A DNA stretch of 9,434 nucleotides from Desulfobacteraceae bacterium (GTDB taxonomy: Bacteria; Desulfobacterota; Syntrophobacteria; BM002), in assembly GCA_002899795.1 (NCBI GenBank), contig PPDG01000444.1, positions 1 through 9,434 on the forward strand, in the 5' to 3' direction. The stretch's first letter is position 1; each line of letters begins with the position of its first letter. The translations under genes and the position numbers were made by a program. Under the pieces are notes generated by a model, which worked only from the letters and a program-made list of their open reading frames with translations, had not been told where the DNA came from and searched no databases. Below, piece by piece: positions 1-5,022 of this stretch.

Positions 1-540
1 GAAATAGTTCTCAAGGTTGATGACAATGTTTCCACCGACACCATCATGCCAGCAGGCAATAAGGTTCTACCACTGCGGTCCAATATTGAGGCCATAAGCG
101 AATTCGTCTACTATCAGATCTCTCCTAATTTTCATAGTGAGGCAAAAGAGAAGGGTGAGGTCGTGATTGTCGGCGGCGAAAACTACGGCCAGGGGTCCAG
201 TCGGGAGCATGCCGCTTTAGCGCCGCGATACCTTGGGGTCAGAGCCAAAGTCACCAAGAGTTTTGCTCGAATACACAAGGCCAATTTATGTAATTTCGGC
301 ATACTGCCGCTCACATTTAAGGATCCCCAAGACTACCAGAAGTTGAGCACAGGGACTCAGGTGGTCTTCAGGGATATAAGAAACAGGATTCAGCGAGGGG
401 ACACGGAAATCCCTGTGGAAGTCAACGGCCAGACGCTAATTACCCTGCTGGATGTCTCTCAGCGCCAGCGCCAGGCACTGCTGGCTGGCGGCACCCTCAA
501 TGTTGTAAAGCGAGAACTAGAGGCGAGCAACGGACAGTAG
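1..540 (+). CDS. Aconitate hydratase, C-terminal (swivel) domain, 5'-truncated by window edge
   Basis: The reading frame is open from base 1 and ends at TAG 538-540, so only about the last 179 residues are present. An internal ATG at 46 is not the true start, because coding continues upstream with EIVLKVDDNVSTDTI, a typical beginning of the aconitase swivel domain. The core motif NYGQGSSREHAAL (encoded at about 184-222) carries the conserved SSRE segment whose Arg contacts substrate carboxylates in aconitases. It is followed by the family-typical VTKSFARIHKANLCNFGILPLTF. The enzyme interconverts citrate and isocitrate through a 4Fe-4S cluster in the cytoplasm; the cluster-binding cysteines lie in the part outside this window. 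The wording resembles the compact aconitases of anaerobic bacteria more than E. coli AcnB, but homoaconitase or isopropylmalate isomerase fusions cannot be fully excluded from this fragment. No terminator follows; the gene runs into repeats. Confidence 0.9.
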   Translation, partial: EIVLKVDDNVSTDTIMPAGNKVLPLRSNIEAISEFVYYQISPNFHSEAKEKGEVVIVGGENYGQGSSREHAALAPRYLGVRAKVTKSFARIHKANLCNFGILPLTFKDPQDYQKLSTGTQVVFRDIRNRIQRGDTEIPVEVNGQTLITLLDVSQRQRQALLAGGTLNVVKRELEASNGQ

Positions 541-654
541 GCAGCTGGCAGCGGGCAGTGGGTGGATTTTAGATTTTAGATTGGTGATTGCAGATTGGAG
601 ACAGGCAAAACCGACCAAACTGGCCAAACCGGCTAAACTAATCGTGAGATTCCC
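541..654. repeat. Intergenic mosaic of short dispersed repeats
   Basis: Immediately after the aconitase stop come GGCAG-rich repeats (541-563), then overlapping copies of a TTTTAGATT / GATTGCAGATT motif (565-599). A degenerate 9-bp tandem array follows (604-639, units GGCAAAACC, GACCAAACT, GGCCAAACC, GGCTAAACT). The same three kinds of motif recur elsewhere in the window (1678-1835, 1919-1945, 6990-7043, 9168-9231, 9367-9402). No ORF or promoter was recognised here. Confidence 0.7.
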
Positions 655-689
655 CTGTGGGAGCGGCTTTCCAGCCGCGACATCACTAC
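655..689 (+). repeat. REP-like palindromic element, copy 1
   Basis: This is 35 bp that recurs perfectly, in reverse complement, at 9272-9306. It contains the hairpin GCGGCT-TTCC-AGCCGC (662-677) preceded by CTGTGGGA. A GTGG foot plus GC-rich hairpin is the architecture of the bacterial REP sequences mobilised by RAYT/TnpA-REP proteins, and the core resembles REPs known from pseudomonads. The copy ends 21 bp upstream of the next gene's start codon, in its leader. No RAYT gene is in the window, so assignment to that class is by architecture only. Confidence 0.75.
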
Positions 690-695
690 GTAGTG
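684..695. promoter_or_regulatory. 12-bp perfect palindrome before the TudS-like gene
   Basis: CACTACGTAGTG is a perfect palindrome at the downstream edge of the REP copy, 3 bp before the weak ribosome binding site (GAAGG, 699-703). The second REP copy at 9272 lacks the extension that makes this palindrome. It could be an operator half-site pair or chance; no regulator is known. Confidence 0.25.
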
Positions 696-710
696 CCTGA
701 AGGTTAGTTC

Positions 711-1661
711 ATGAAAAACAGTATACGCATAGGATTAAGTACGTGTCTGTTAGGTGAAAATGTCCGCTTTGACGGTGGGCACAAGCGGGATCGGTTCGTT
801 ACCGATACCCTCGGTCAATTTCTGGAGTTTGTACCGGTTTGTCCGGAGATGGAGTGTGGGCTCGGAGTGCCCCGGGAGTCCATGCGCCTAGAGGGAAAGC
901 CGGAATCACCAAGACTGGTGACCAATCGAACCAAGATCGACCACACCGAGCGGATGATCACCTGGGCCCGAAAAAGGGTGAAGGAACTGGAGAAGGAGGA
1001 TCTGTGTGGCTTTATCTTCAAGAGCCGTTCCCCCAGTTCAGGCATGGAGAGGGTCCGGGTTTACAACGAAAAGGGAGTCCCGGAAAACAAGGGCGTGGGC
1101 ATGTTCGCCCGCATTTTCATGGAGCATTTCCCCTTGCTTCCAGTTGAAGAGGATGGGCGACTGCACGACATTAAGCTGCGGGAGAACTTCATCGAGCGTA
1201 TCTTTGCACTAAAGCGCTGGCGGGACCTTTTGGATGAAAAGAGGAGCCGGGGGAAGCTGGTTGCCTTCCACACGCAGCATAAGTTGCTCATTCTATCTCA
1301 CAGCCAGAAGCATTCCCGCATCCTGGGAAAAGTGGTGGCGGCAGCCAAGAGCATCTCTCCTCAGCAGCTATACCCGCAATATCAGGCTTTGTTAATGGAG
1401 GCCTTGCAGCTAAAAACCACTGTCAAAAAAAATATTAACGTGCTCGAGCACATGATGGGCTATTTCAAAAAGCAGCTCTCCGCTGATGAAAAGCAAGAAC
1501 TGCTGGAGACATTCAATCAATATAGGGAAGGCTATATCCCCCTTATCGTGCCCCTTACTCTGATCAAACACTATGTGCGCAAATACGATCAGCCCTACCT
1601 GAAACAGCAGGTCTATCTGAACCCACACCCGGTGGAGCTCAAGCTCAGAAATCATGCCTGA
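711..1661 (+). CDS. TudS-like (DUF523) - DUF1722 (YbgA-like) fusion protein
   Basis: The protein has 316 residues and starts at ATG 711 behind GAAGG (699-703, 7-nt spacer). Residues about 5-150 are a DUF523 domain: STCLLGENVRFDGGHK (Cys12), FVPVCPEMECGLGVPRE (Cys44, Cys49) and LCGFIFKSRSPSSG (Cys99). DUF523 members include TudS, a cytoplasmic thiouracil desulfidase that uses a 4Fe-4S cluster held by three cysteines. Residues about 182-308 match DUF1722/YbgA (LVAFHTQHKLL, LKTTVKKNINVLEHMMGYF, PLIVPLTLIKHY, YLNPHP). The order DUF523-DUF1722 is a known fusion, and the length is usual for it. One feature is odd: many relatives have Cys in SPSCG, where this protein has Ser110. The third cluster ligand may therefore be Cys99 or Cys49, or activity may differ. 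The family assignment is secure; the substrate is not. YbgA has also been linked to photolyase loci in enterobacteria, but no such neighbour is present here. Confidence 0.88.
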   Translation: MKNSIRIGLSTCLLGENVRFDGGHKRDRFVTDTLGQFLEFVPVCPEMECGLGVPRESMRLEGKPESPRLVTNRTKIDHTERMITWARKRVKELEKEDLCGFIFKSRSPSSGMERVRVYNEKGVPENKGVGMFARIFMEHFPLLPVEEDGRLHDIKLRENFIERIFALKRWRDLLDEKRSRGKLVAFHTQHKLLILSHSQKHSRILGKVVAAAKSISPQQLYPQYQALLMEALQLKTTVKKNINVLEHMMGYFKKQLSADEKQELLETFNQYREGYIPLIVPLTLIKHYVRKYDQPYLKQQVYLNPHPVELKLRNHA

Positions 1662-1986
1662 GATAGGGGAGGATGGGGGATTTTAGATTGTAGATTGCAG
1701 ATTGAGGAGAGGCGCAGGGCACAAGGCGCAGGGCGTCATATGGCTGCGCCGTCATTAGGTCAAGACGCTTCGCTGTCATTTGTTGTAAATGGTATAGTGC
1801 ATGGAGCATAGGGAAAGACAGCGGGCAGCGGGCAGAAATTAGAGGTCAGAGATCAGACGTCAGAGGTCAGGGGTAAAGCTGATCTCTGATCTCCGACTTC
1901 TGACCTCTGCGACAGACGACTTCTACGGTTTCAACGGTTTGCCACCTGAATGCAAGCTAGATCGAAAGCTCCAAGGATGGAACCTG
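1662..1986. repeat. 325-bp gene-free stretch built of dispersed repeats
   Basis: In order it holds: an AGATTGTAGATTGCAGATT repeat tract (1678-1704); a direct repeat GGCGCAGGGC (1711-1720 and 1725-1734), whose second copy pairs with CTGCGCC (1744-1750) to give a 7-bp-arm hairpin; GGCAGC-type repeats (1819-1835); the large imperfect fold-back 1841-1908; and a short 9-bp tandem array 1919-1945 (ACTTCTACG, GTTTCAACG, GTTTGCCAC). No ORF with coding character and no clear promoter were seen. Confidence 0.65.
1841..1908. repeat. Imperfect fold-back repeat (30-bp arms)
   Basis: The left arm 1841-1870 (starts AGAGGTCAGA) and right arm 1879-1908 (ends TCTGACCTCT) are inverted copies matching at about 24 of 30 positions, separated by 8 nt. 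Each arm is itself made of roughly 10-bp units of the GTCAGA type, so the fold-back could come from expansion of one short unit followed by inversion. There is no T-run after it, so it is a poor intrinsic terminator. Confidence 0.6.
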
Positions 1987-2463
1987 ATGTTTTCTTGGTT
2001 AGAAACCTACAAACCTGTGGCATCGAGCCGAATGCAGCTTTGGCTGGCCGGTACCATGTGGAGTTGTGTTGGTACTGGACTGTTTTCTGTCGGCACCTAC
2101 TGGTTGCTTAAGAATGGAGAAGCAAAAGGTTTTATTCTACTGGTTATTGCCGCAGGTTTGGGGCTTGGAAAAGCCTTGTTGATTCTGGACCGGACAGCAC
2201 TCCGCAATATCACCCGGGTCAAATCGCGTGGAGAAGATCGATGCTTTGGAGGATTTCTCTCGCCGAGAGTCTGGATCTTAGTAATAGGAATGATGCTTCT
2301 GGGCCGAGTACTCAGGACAAGCGGCCTGCCGAAACCGATCCTCGGACTGATCTATGGAGCCGTGGGTATTGGCCTTTTGTTCTCTAGTCGACTTATCTGG
2401 AGGGCGTGGAAAGACCAACGTGAAGCGAAGGTATCCGCAGTGGAGAATCCTGATGGCAAATAA
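1987..2463 (+). CDS. Small four-helix membrane protein of unknown function
   Basis: The protein has 158 residues from ATG 1987, chosen because AAGGA (1972-1976) lies 10 nt upstream and the first residues MFSWLETYKPV lead straight into the first helix. A TTG at 1939 in the same frame would add 16 polar residues but lies in repeat DNA. Four hydrophobic segments are visible, at residues about 16-40 (LWLAGTMWSCVGTGLFSVGTYW), 46-65 (GFILLVIAAGLGLGKALLIL), 91-108 (VWILVIGMMLLGRVL) and 115-133 (PILGLIYGAVGIGLLFSSRL). A basic, Arg-rich loop lies between helices 2 and 3, and the C-terminal tail is charged and cytosolic-looking. It has no cysteine cluster, enzyme motif or known domain that I recognise. 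The stop codon is 3 bp from the 182-bp structured repeat. The coding status is supported by the length, the ribosome binding site and the regular helix pattern. Confidence 0.65.
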   Translation: MFSWLETYKPVASSRMQLWLAGTMWSCVGTGLFSVGTYWLLKNGEAKGFILLVIAAGLGLGKALLILDRTALRNITRVKSRGEDRCFGGFLSPRVWILVIGMMLLGRVLRTSGLPKPILGLIYGAVGIGLLFSSRLIWRAWKDQREAKVSAVENPDGK

Positions 2464-2466
2464 CCT

Positions 2467-2648
2467 AGCCCGGATGTTTCATGAATCTCCTGCTGCGACC
2501 GCGGATATGACTGTCCTTCGGCGCGTCCTCGGGTGTCGGACCTTGCGGCGTACTGTTCAAGTACGCCTCAGATCCAACCCCCTGCGGTTGCACGGTGGCA
2601 CATCCTTCTCCACGGTCTCGCGACGGCAATTAATGAAACATCCGGGCT
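2467..2648 (+). repeat. 182-bp structured repeat element, copy 1
   Basis: The element aligns without gaps to 3998-4179 (about 152 of 182 identical). The ends form an inverted repeat: AGCCCGGATGTTTCATGAAT (2467-2486) against 2629-2648, 19 of 20 paired. Inside are an 8-bp hairpin GGCGTACT-GTTCA-AGTACGCC (2547-2567), a hairpin CAACC-CCCTGC-GGTTG (2575-2590), and a partly paired middle stem GACCG...CGGTC. Several differences from copy 2 keep pairing. It begins 3 bp after the membrane-protein stop codon. No target-site duplication is visible. It may be a MITE-like element or a structured RNA; reading frames across it are not credible genes. Confidence 0.85.
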
Positions 2649-2712
2649 GGCCCTCCTCCCGTGCCATTAGTTTTCGACCTGCCCCACTTGCTTGAGGCCA
2701 ATTGGTGCTTAT

Positions 2713-2760
2713 CTTAAATGGAAATTGCTGAAATAAACAATGCATGGAGTTCCATTTAAG
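2713..2760. promoter_or_regulatory. Perfect 11-bp inverted repeat just before a strong ribosome binding site
   Basis: CTTAAATGGAA (2713-2723) and TTCCATTTAAG (2750-2760) are exact reverse complements, 26 bp apart. The second arm ends 7 bp before the AAGGAG of the following gene (2768-2773). A weak promoter-like pair TTGCTT (2688-2693) and TATCTT (2710-2715), 16 bp apart, overlaps the left arm. The arms could be operator sites or a leader stem next to the ribosome binding site. Function is inference. Confidence 0.45.
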
Positions 2761-2779
2761 TGGAAGGAAGGAGTTAGAT

Positions 2780-3208
2780 ATGAAAGACAAACGTAATTTC
2801 CACCTTGAGGTGCAGGAACATATTGACTGTTTTGCAAACACAGATCCGCTTAAGGAAATGTCCGAAATTAACGGAGATACGGACAAAGATCAGGCTGCCT
2901 TGAAGTGGATGGCCCTGACGGTATTGCATGGCATTAATTACAACGCCAAAAAGATTTCCCTCAGGACTACAGCAGACGGTACTACAACTGTGCATGCCAA
3001 GTATCGTAAGGCGGATTTACCATCGCCTGGTGGGGACATAGGCCGCAACGTAATTGAAGCCGTACGTCAGATCACCCATTTTGAGGGTGACAAAGGGAAG
3101 GGTCCTTTGGCCCTTGGCGTTCGCAATGATAGTCTCGAAATTGGTGTAAGCGTTAAACGCGACGAGCACGGGGAGACGGTTACTTTTAAATTTCCCAAAG
3201 ACCGCTGA
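2780..3208 (+). CDS. Conserved-looking soluble protein of unknown function, 142 aa
   Basis: The start is ATG 2780 because AAGGAG (2768-2773) sits at an ideal 6-nt distance. An in-frame ATG at 2744 would begin inside the inverted repeat and has no binding site. The protein (MKDKRNFHLEVQEHIDCF...) is hydrophilic, with no signal peptide or membrane segment, so it is probably cytoplasmic. An N-terminal acidic helical part (to about residue 55, ending ALKWMALTVLHGINYNAKKISL) is followed by a beta-rich part with TTADGTTTVHAKYRKADLP and a C-terminal strand pair (SLEIGVSVKRDEHG, ETVTFKFPKDR). It has a single cysteine and no catalytic motif I recognise. It lies between the 182-bp repeat and the ferritin-like gene, on the same strand as both neighbours, with its own leader inverted repeat. 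I do not recognise a family. Confidence 0.75.
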   Translation: MKDKRNFHLEVQEHIDCFANTDPLKEMSEINGDTDKDQAALKWMALTVLHGINYNAKKISLRTTADGTTTVHAKYRKADLPSPGGDIGRNVIEAVRQITHFEGDKGKGPLALGVRNDSLEIGVSVKRDEHGETVTFKFPKDR

Positions 3209-3215
3209 TCAATAG

Positions 3216-3355
3216 AGTCAGTTGTCCGTAGTCAGTTGTCAGTTGCAAAAAGCAGCATGGCACACGCAGCCTGGAGCAAATGAAAGAGGTGTTTGCGGCA
3301 TGATCCATGTTCTATGCTCTTCCTCATGAGCCCTTGATGCAACGGACAACTGACT
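3216..3355. repeat. Inverted repeat flanking a 112-bp spacer upstream of the ferritin-like gene
   Basis: AGTCAGTTGTCCGT (3216-3229) and ACGGACAACTGACT (3342-3355) are exact reverse complements. A further partial copy GTCAGTTGTCAGTTG follows the left arm (3231-3245). The spacer holds no ORF of note. It is the same kind of fold-back junk seen elsewhere in the window; the right arm ends 8 bp before the ribosome binding site of the next gene. Confidence 0.55.
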
Positions 3356-3374
3356 GAGTTTGAAAGGAGACAGG

Positions 3375-3905
3375 ATGAGTAGCAAGACGGAGGAGCGGAT
3401 TAAGGCGCTGGAGGTAGCTCTCAACAACGAGTCGAGGGAGAGGGATTTCTACCTGAGGCATGCCGAGAGAACGAACAACTCTTTCGGAAAAATGATGTTC
3501 CAGTCCATTGCCAATGATGAAAATGAGCATTACCAACGAATACTAGAACTTCACCAAAAATTGGAAGAAGAAGGAAAATGGCCGGAGACCATACCCATCA
3601 AGGTCAAGGGCACCGATATGAAATCCATTTTGAAAAAAGTGGTGGAATCTGTTGACACTTCTGCTAAAGCTGACACGGATGACATGGAGGCGGTCAAGAT
3701 AGCCATTGATTTTGAAACCCGGGGGGAGAAGTTTTACCGTGATCTGCGCGACAGCGTTGACAACTCTGTAGAAAAAGAGTTCTATGGCGTACTTGCTTCT
3801 ATGGAGAGGGAGCACCGCCTCTCACTGGAGGATACCCTGGACTATTTTGAGGATCCAGAGGGCTGGTATCGGATGAAGGAAGGGCGTCATCTGGATGGGG
3901 GGTAA
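3375..3905 (+). CDS. Ferritin-like diiron protein (rubrerythrin-type four-helix bundle, no rubredoxin domain)
   Basis: The protein has 176 residues from ATG 3375, with AAGGAG (3364-3369) 5 nt upstream; an in-frame TTG at 3360 precedes the binding site and is rejected. Two internally similar halves each carry a glutamate and an ExxH: Glu19 or Glu22, then Glu49-x-x-His52 (DENEHYQ), and Glu114 or Glu118, then Glu144-x-x-His147 (EREHRLS). The two halves have the same 30-residue spacing, the ligand pattern of rubrerythrin/ferritin-like diiron sites. There are no cysteines, so the rubredoxin FeS4 domain of classical rubrerythrin is absent. Likely roles are peroxide reduction or iron handling in the cytoplasm of an anaerobe; the electron donor is unknown. 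The protein ends with an acidic/aromatic tail (FEDPEGWYRMKEG) common in rubrerythrin relatives. It is probably monocistronic: it has its own leader and a clear terminator. Confidence 0.9.
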   Translation: MSSKTEERIKALEVALNNESRERDFYLRHAERTNNSFGKMMFQSIANDENEHYQRILELHQKLEEEGKWPETIPIKVKGTDMKSILKKVVESVDTSAKADTDDMEAVKIAIDFETRGEKFYRDLRDSVDNSVEKEFYGVLASMEREHRLSLEDTLDYFEDPEGWYRMKEGRHLDGG

Positions 3906-3957
3906 GACGGGATCGGAGTTGCACACGTCTTTCACCCTGTGAACTTCAAAGCTGCCG

Positions 3958-3994
3958 AAAGCCATCCACAAAAGATTGAGGGTGGCTTTTTTTT
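3958..3994 (+). terminator. Rho-independent terminator of the ferritin-like gene
   Basis: AAAGCCATCC (3958-3967) pairs with GGGTGGCTTT (3980-3989), 10 bp including one G-U pair, across a 12-nt loop. It is followed by an uninterrupted T-run to 3994. It sits 53 bp after the stop codon. The 182-bp repeat copy 2 begins 3 bp after the T-run. Confidence 0.88.
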
Positions 3995-3997
3995 CTT

Positions 3998-4179
3998 AAC
4001 CCGGATATTTCATGAATCACTTGCTGCGACCACGGATATGGCCGCCCTCCCTGGCGTCCTCGGGTGTCGGCCCCTGCGACGTACCGTTCAGGTACGCCTC
4101 GGAACCAACCCCCTGCGGTTGCCCGGTGGCACACCCATCTTCGTGGTCTCGCGACAGCAATTCATAAAATATCCGGGTT
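3998..4179 (+). repeat. 182-bp structured repeat element, copy 2
   Basis: The terminal arms AACCCGGATATTTCATGAAT (3998-4017) and 4160-4179 pair at 19 of 20 positions, and pairing extends two bases further outward (TT/AA). Inside: TTGCTG (4021-4026) with CAGCAA (4155-4160); GACCACG (4028-4034) with CGTGGTC (4142-4148); GGGTGT (4062-4067) with ACACCC (4131-4136); hairpin CGTACC-GTTCA-GGTACG (4080-4096); and hairpin CAACC-CCCTGC-GGTTG (4106-4121). A conserved TCGCGA (4149-4154) is left as a bulge. It has the same orientation as copy 1 and again lies right after the 3' end of a plus-strand gene. No transposase or target duplication was seen. Confidence 0.85.
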
Positions 4180-4252
4180 AACATTCATCTCTGAGCTCAT
4201 AGGTGCCCTGCGGCGCCCCATTATGTTGCTGTTTGAAGAGATCGTGTTGGTT

Positions 4253-4561
4253 ATGGATTTCAACTGCCAAAGATGTGGTAGATGCTGTAAGGAGATAGGG
4301 ATTCCCTGGGCGGAATTGGATCCTCGTCTTGTTTCCGATTATCTAAATATTGACCTCCATGACTTTCTGGATTGCTACGGTTTTATCGTTAATGAATACT
4401 CTGGCGAAATTGAACATGCAGAACCTGGCGTCACGCCCTGCCCGTTTCTTAAATGGGATATGGAAAAAGCTGTTTGTAAGATTTACCCTGTAAGACCTTG
4501 GATTTGTAAGGGCTATCCAGGTCCTGGGACTAGATGTAGAAAAGAGCAGAAGGGATTTTGA
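4253..4561 (+). CDS. YkgJ-type cysteine-cluster protein (putative zinc/iron-chelating)
   Basis: The protein has 102 residues from ATG 4253. It opens with CQRCGRCCKE (Cys5, 8, 11, 12) and continues with Cys41, TPCPFL (Cys63), AVCKIYPVRPWIC (Cys75, Cys85) and TRC (Cys95). The order CxxCGxCC ... CPFL ... C.IY..RP..C is the signature of the YkgJ (UPF0153) family, whose members are annotated as putative metal-chelating proteins; no reaction is established. Length is at the short end of the family. The ribosome binding site is weak (AAGAGA, about 4236-4241), so an upstream in-frame ATG at 4223 (adding MLLFEEIVLV) is possible; the earlier open frame runs into the 182-bp repeat and is not credible. 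The stop codon is 11 bp from the convergent stop of the ArfB gene, with no hairpin terminator between. Confidence 0.82.
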   Translation: MDFNCQRCGRCCKEIGIPWAELDPRLVSDYLNIDLHDFLDCYGFIVNEYSGEIEHAEPGVTPCPFLKWDMEKAVCKIYPVRPWICKGYPGPGTRCRKEQKGF

Positions 4562-4572
4562 CTAGCCCGTGT

Positions 4573-4998
4573 TCAATCGTCTGGTGTAACCTTCCAGGAT
4601 CTTCCTCGCTTCAGCTTGGCCCGGTGCTTTTTCTCGTCAACGCGCTTTTGTCTTGCTGCCAGCGATATTTTCGTTGGTCTCCGTTTGGACTCTTGTTTGA
4701 GAGCTTGCTGCAGCAATTCGATGAAGCGTTCCAGAGCCACCTCTTTGTTGGCTGCCTGGCTGCGAGTTTTTTGGGAGATGACCCGAAGAATTCCCTTTTT
4801 GCTGATACGGGTTGCTAACCCGTCAAGAACAAGTTGTTTCTGTTCTGAAGTAAGACTTGGAGAATTGATAACGTCAAACCCGAGTGTCACCCGAGTACTG
4901 GCCTTGTTAACGTGCTGACCCCCGGGGCCCCTACTACGGGAAGCGGTAAATTTCAGCTCATCTTTGGGAATCGAGAGTTGATCAGTTATCCGAATCAT
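4573..4998 (-). CDS. arfB: ArfB-type ribosome-rescue peptidyl-tRNA hydrolase
   Basis: The protein has 141 residues (MIRITDQLSIPKDEL...). It carries the release-factor GGQ loop (SRGPGGQHVNKASTRV, GGQ at residues 26-28) that hydrolyses peptidyl-tRNA in the ribosomal A-site. It ends in a long basic tail (from about residue 105, RRPTKISLAARQKRVDEKKHRAKLKRGRSW), which in ArfB/YaeJ enters the empty mRNA channel of stalled ribosomes. It lacks the codon-recognition domains of RF1/RF2, and size matches ArfB (about 140). ATG 4998 fits the usual family N-terminus; ATG 5016 (adding MCYIVS) is possible and would leave only 6 bp to the upstream gene. Neither has a strong ribosome binding site, suggesting translational coupling to the transporter gene just upstream. 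Confidence 0.92.
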   Translation of the reverse strand: MIRITDQLSIPKDELKFTASRSRGPGGQHVNKASTRVTLGFDVINSPSLTSEQKQLVLDGLATRISKKGILRVISQKTRSQAANKEVALERFIELLQQALKQESKRRPTKISLAARQKRVDEKKHRAKLKRGRSWKVTPDD

Positions 4999-5022
4999 AG
5001 ACACAATATAACACATCCAAAC

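Noticed and set aside
604..639. CRISPR array
   Set aside because: Repeats of 9-10 bp without spacers; no cas genes.
1939..1986. TTG start for the membrane protein
   Set aside because: It lies in the 9-bp repeat array and adds polar residues; ATG 1987 has AAGGA at workable spacing.
2461..2656. Insertion with target-site duplication around the 182-bp element
   Set aside because: Flanks of copy 1 (CCT / GGC) and copy 2 (CTT / AAC) show no direct duplication, so classic transposition is not supported, though not excluded.
2354..2695. Open frame across copy 1 of the 182-bp element, with a similar translation from copy 2 (3939-4181)
   Set aside because: Similarity follows from the DNA repeat; differences are base-pair compensating rather than codon-neutral, there is no ribosome binding site, and the frames start inside other genes.
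3998..4179. Integron attC site
   Set aside because: Too long, lacks the GTTRRRY core and the usual bulged short palindrome, and no integrase or gene-cassette array is present.
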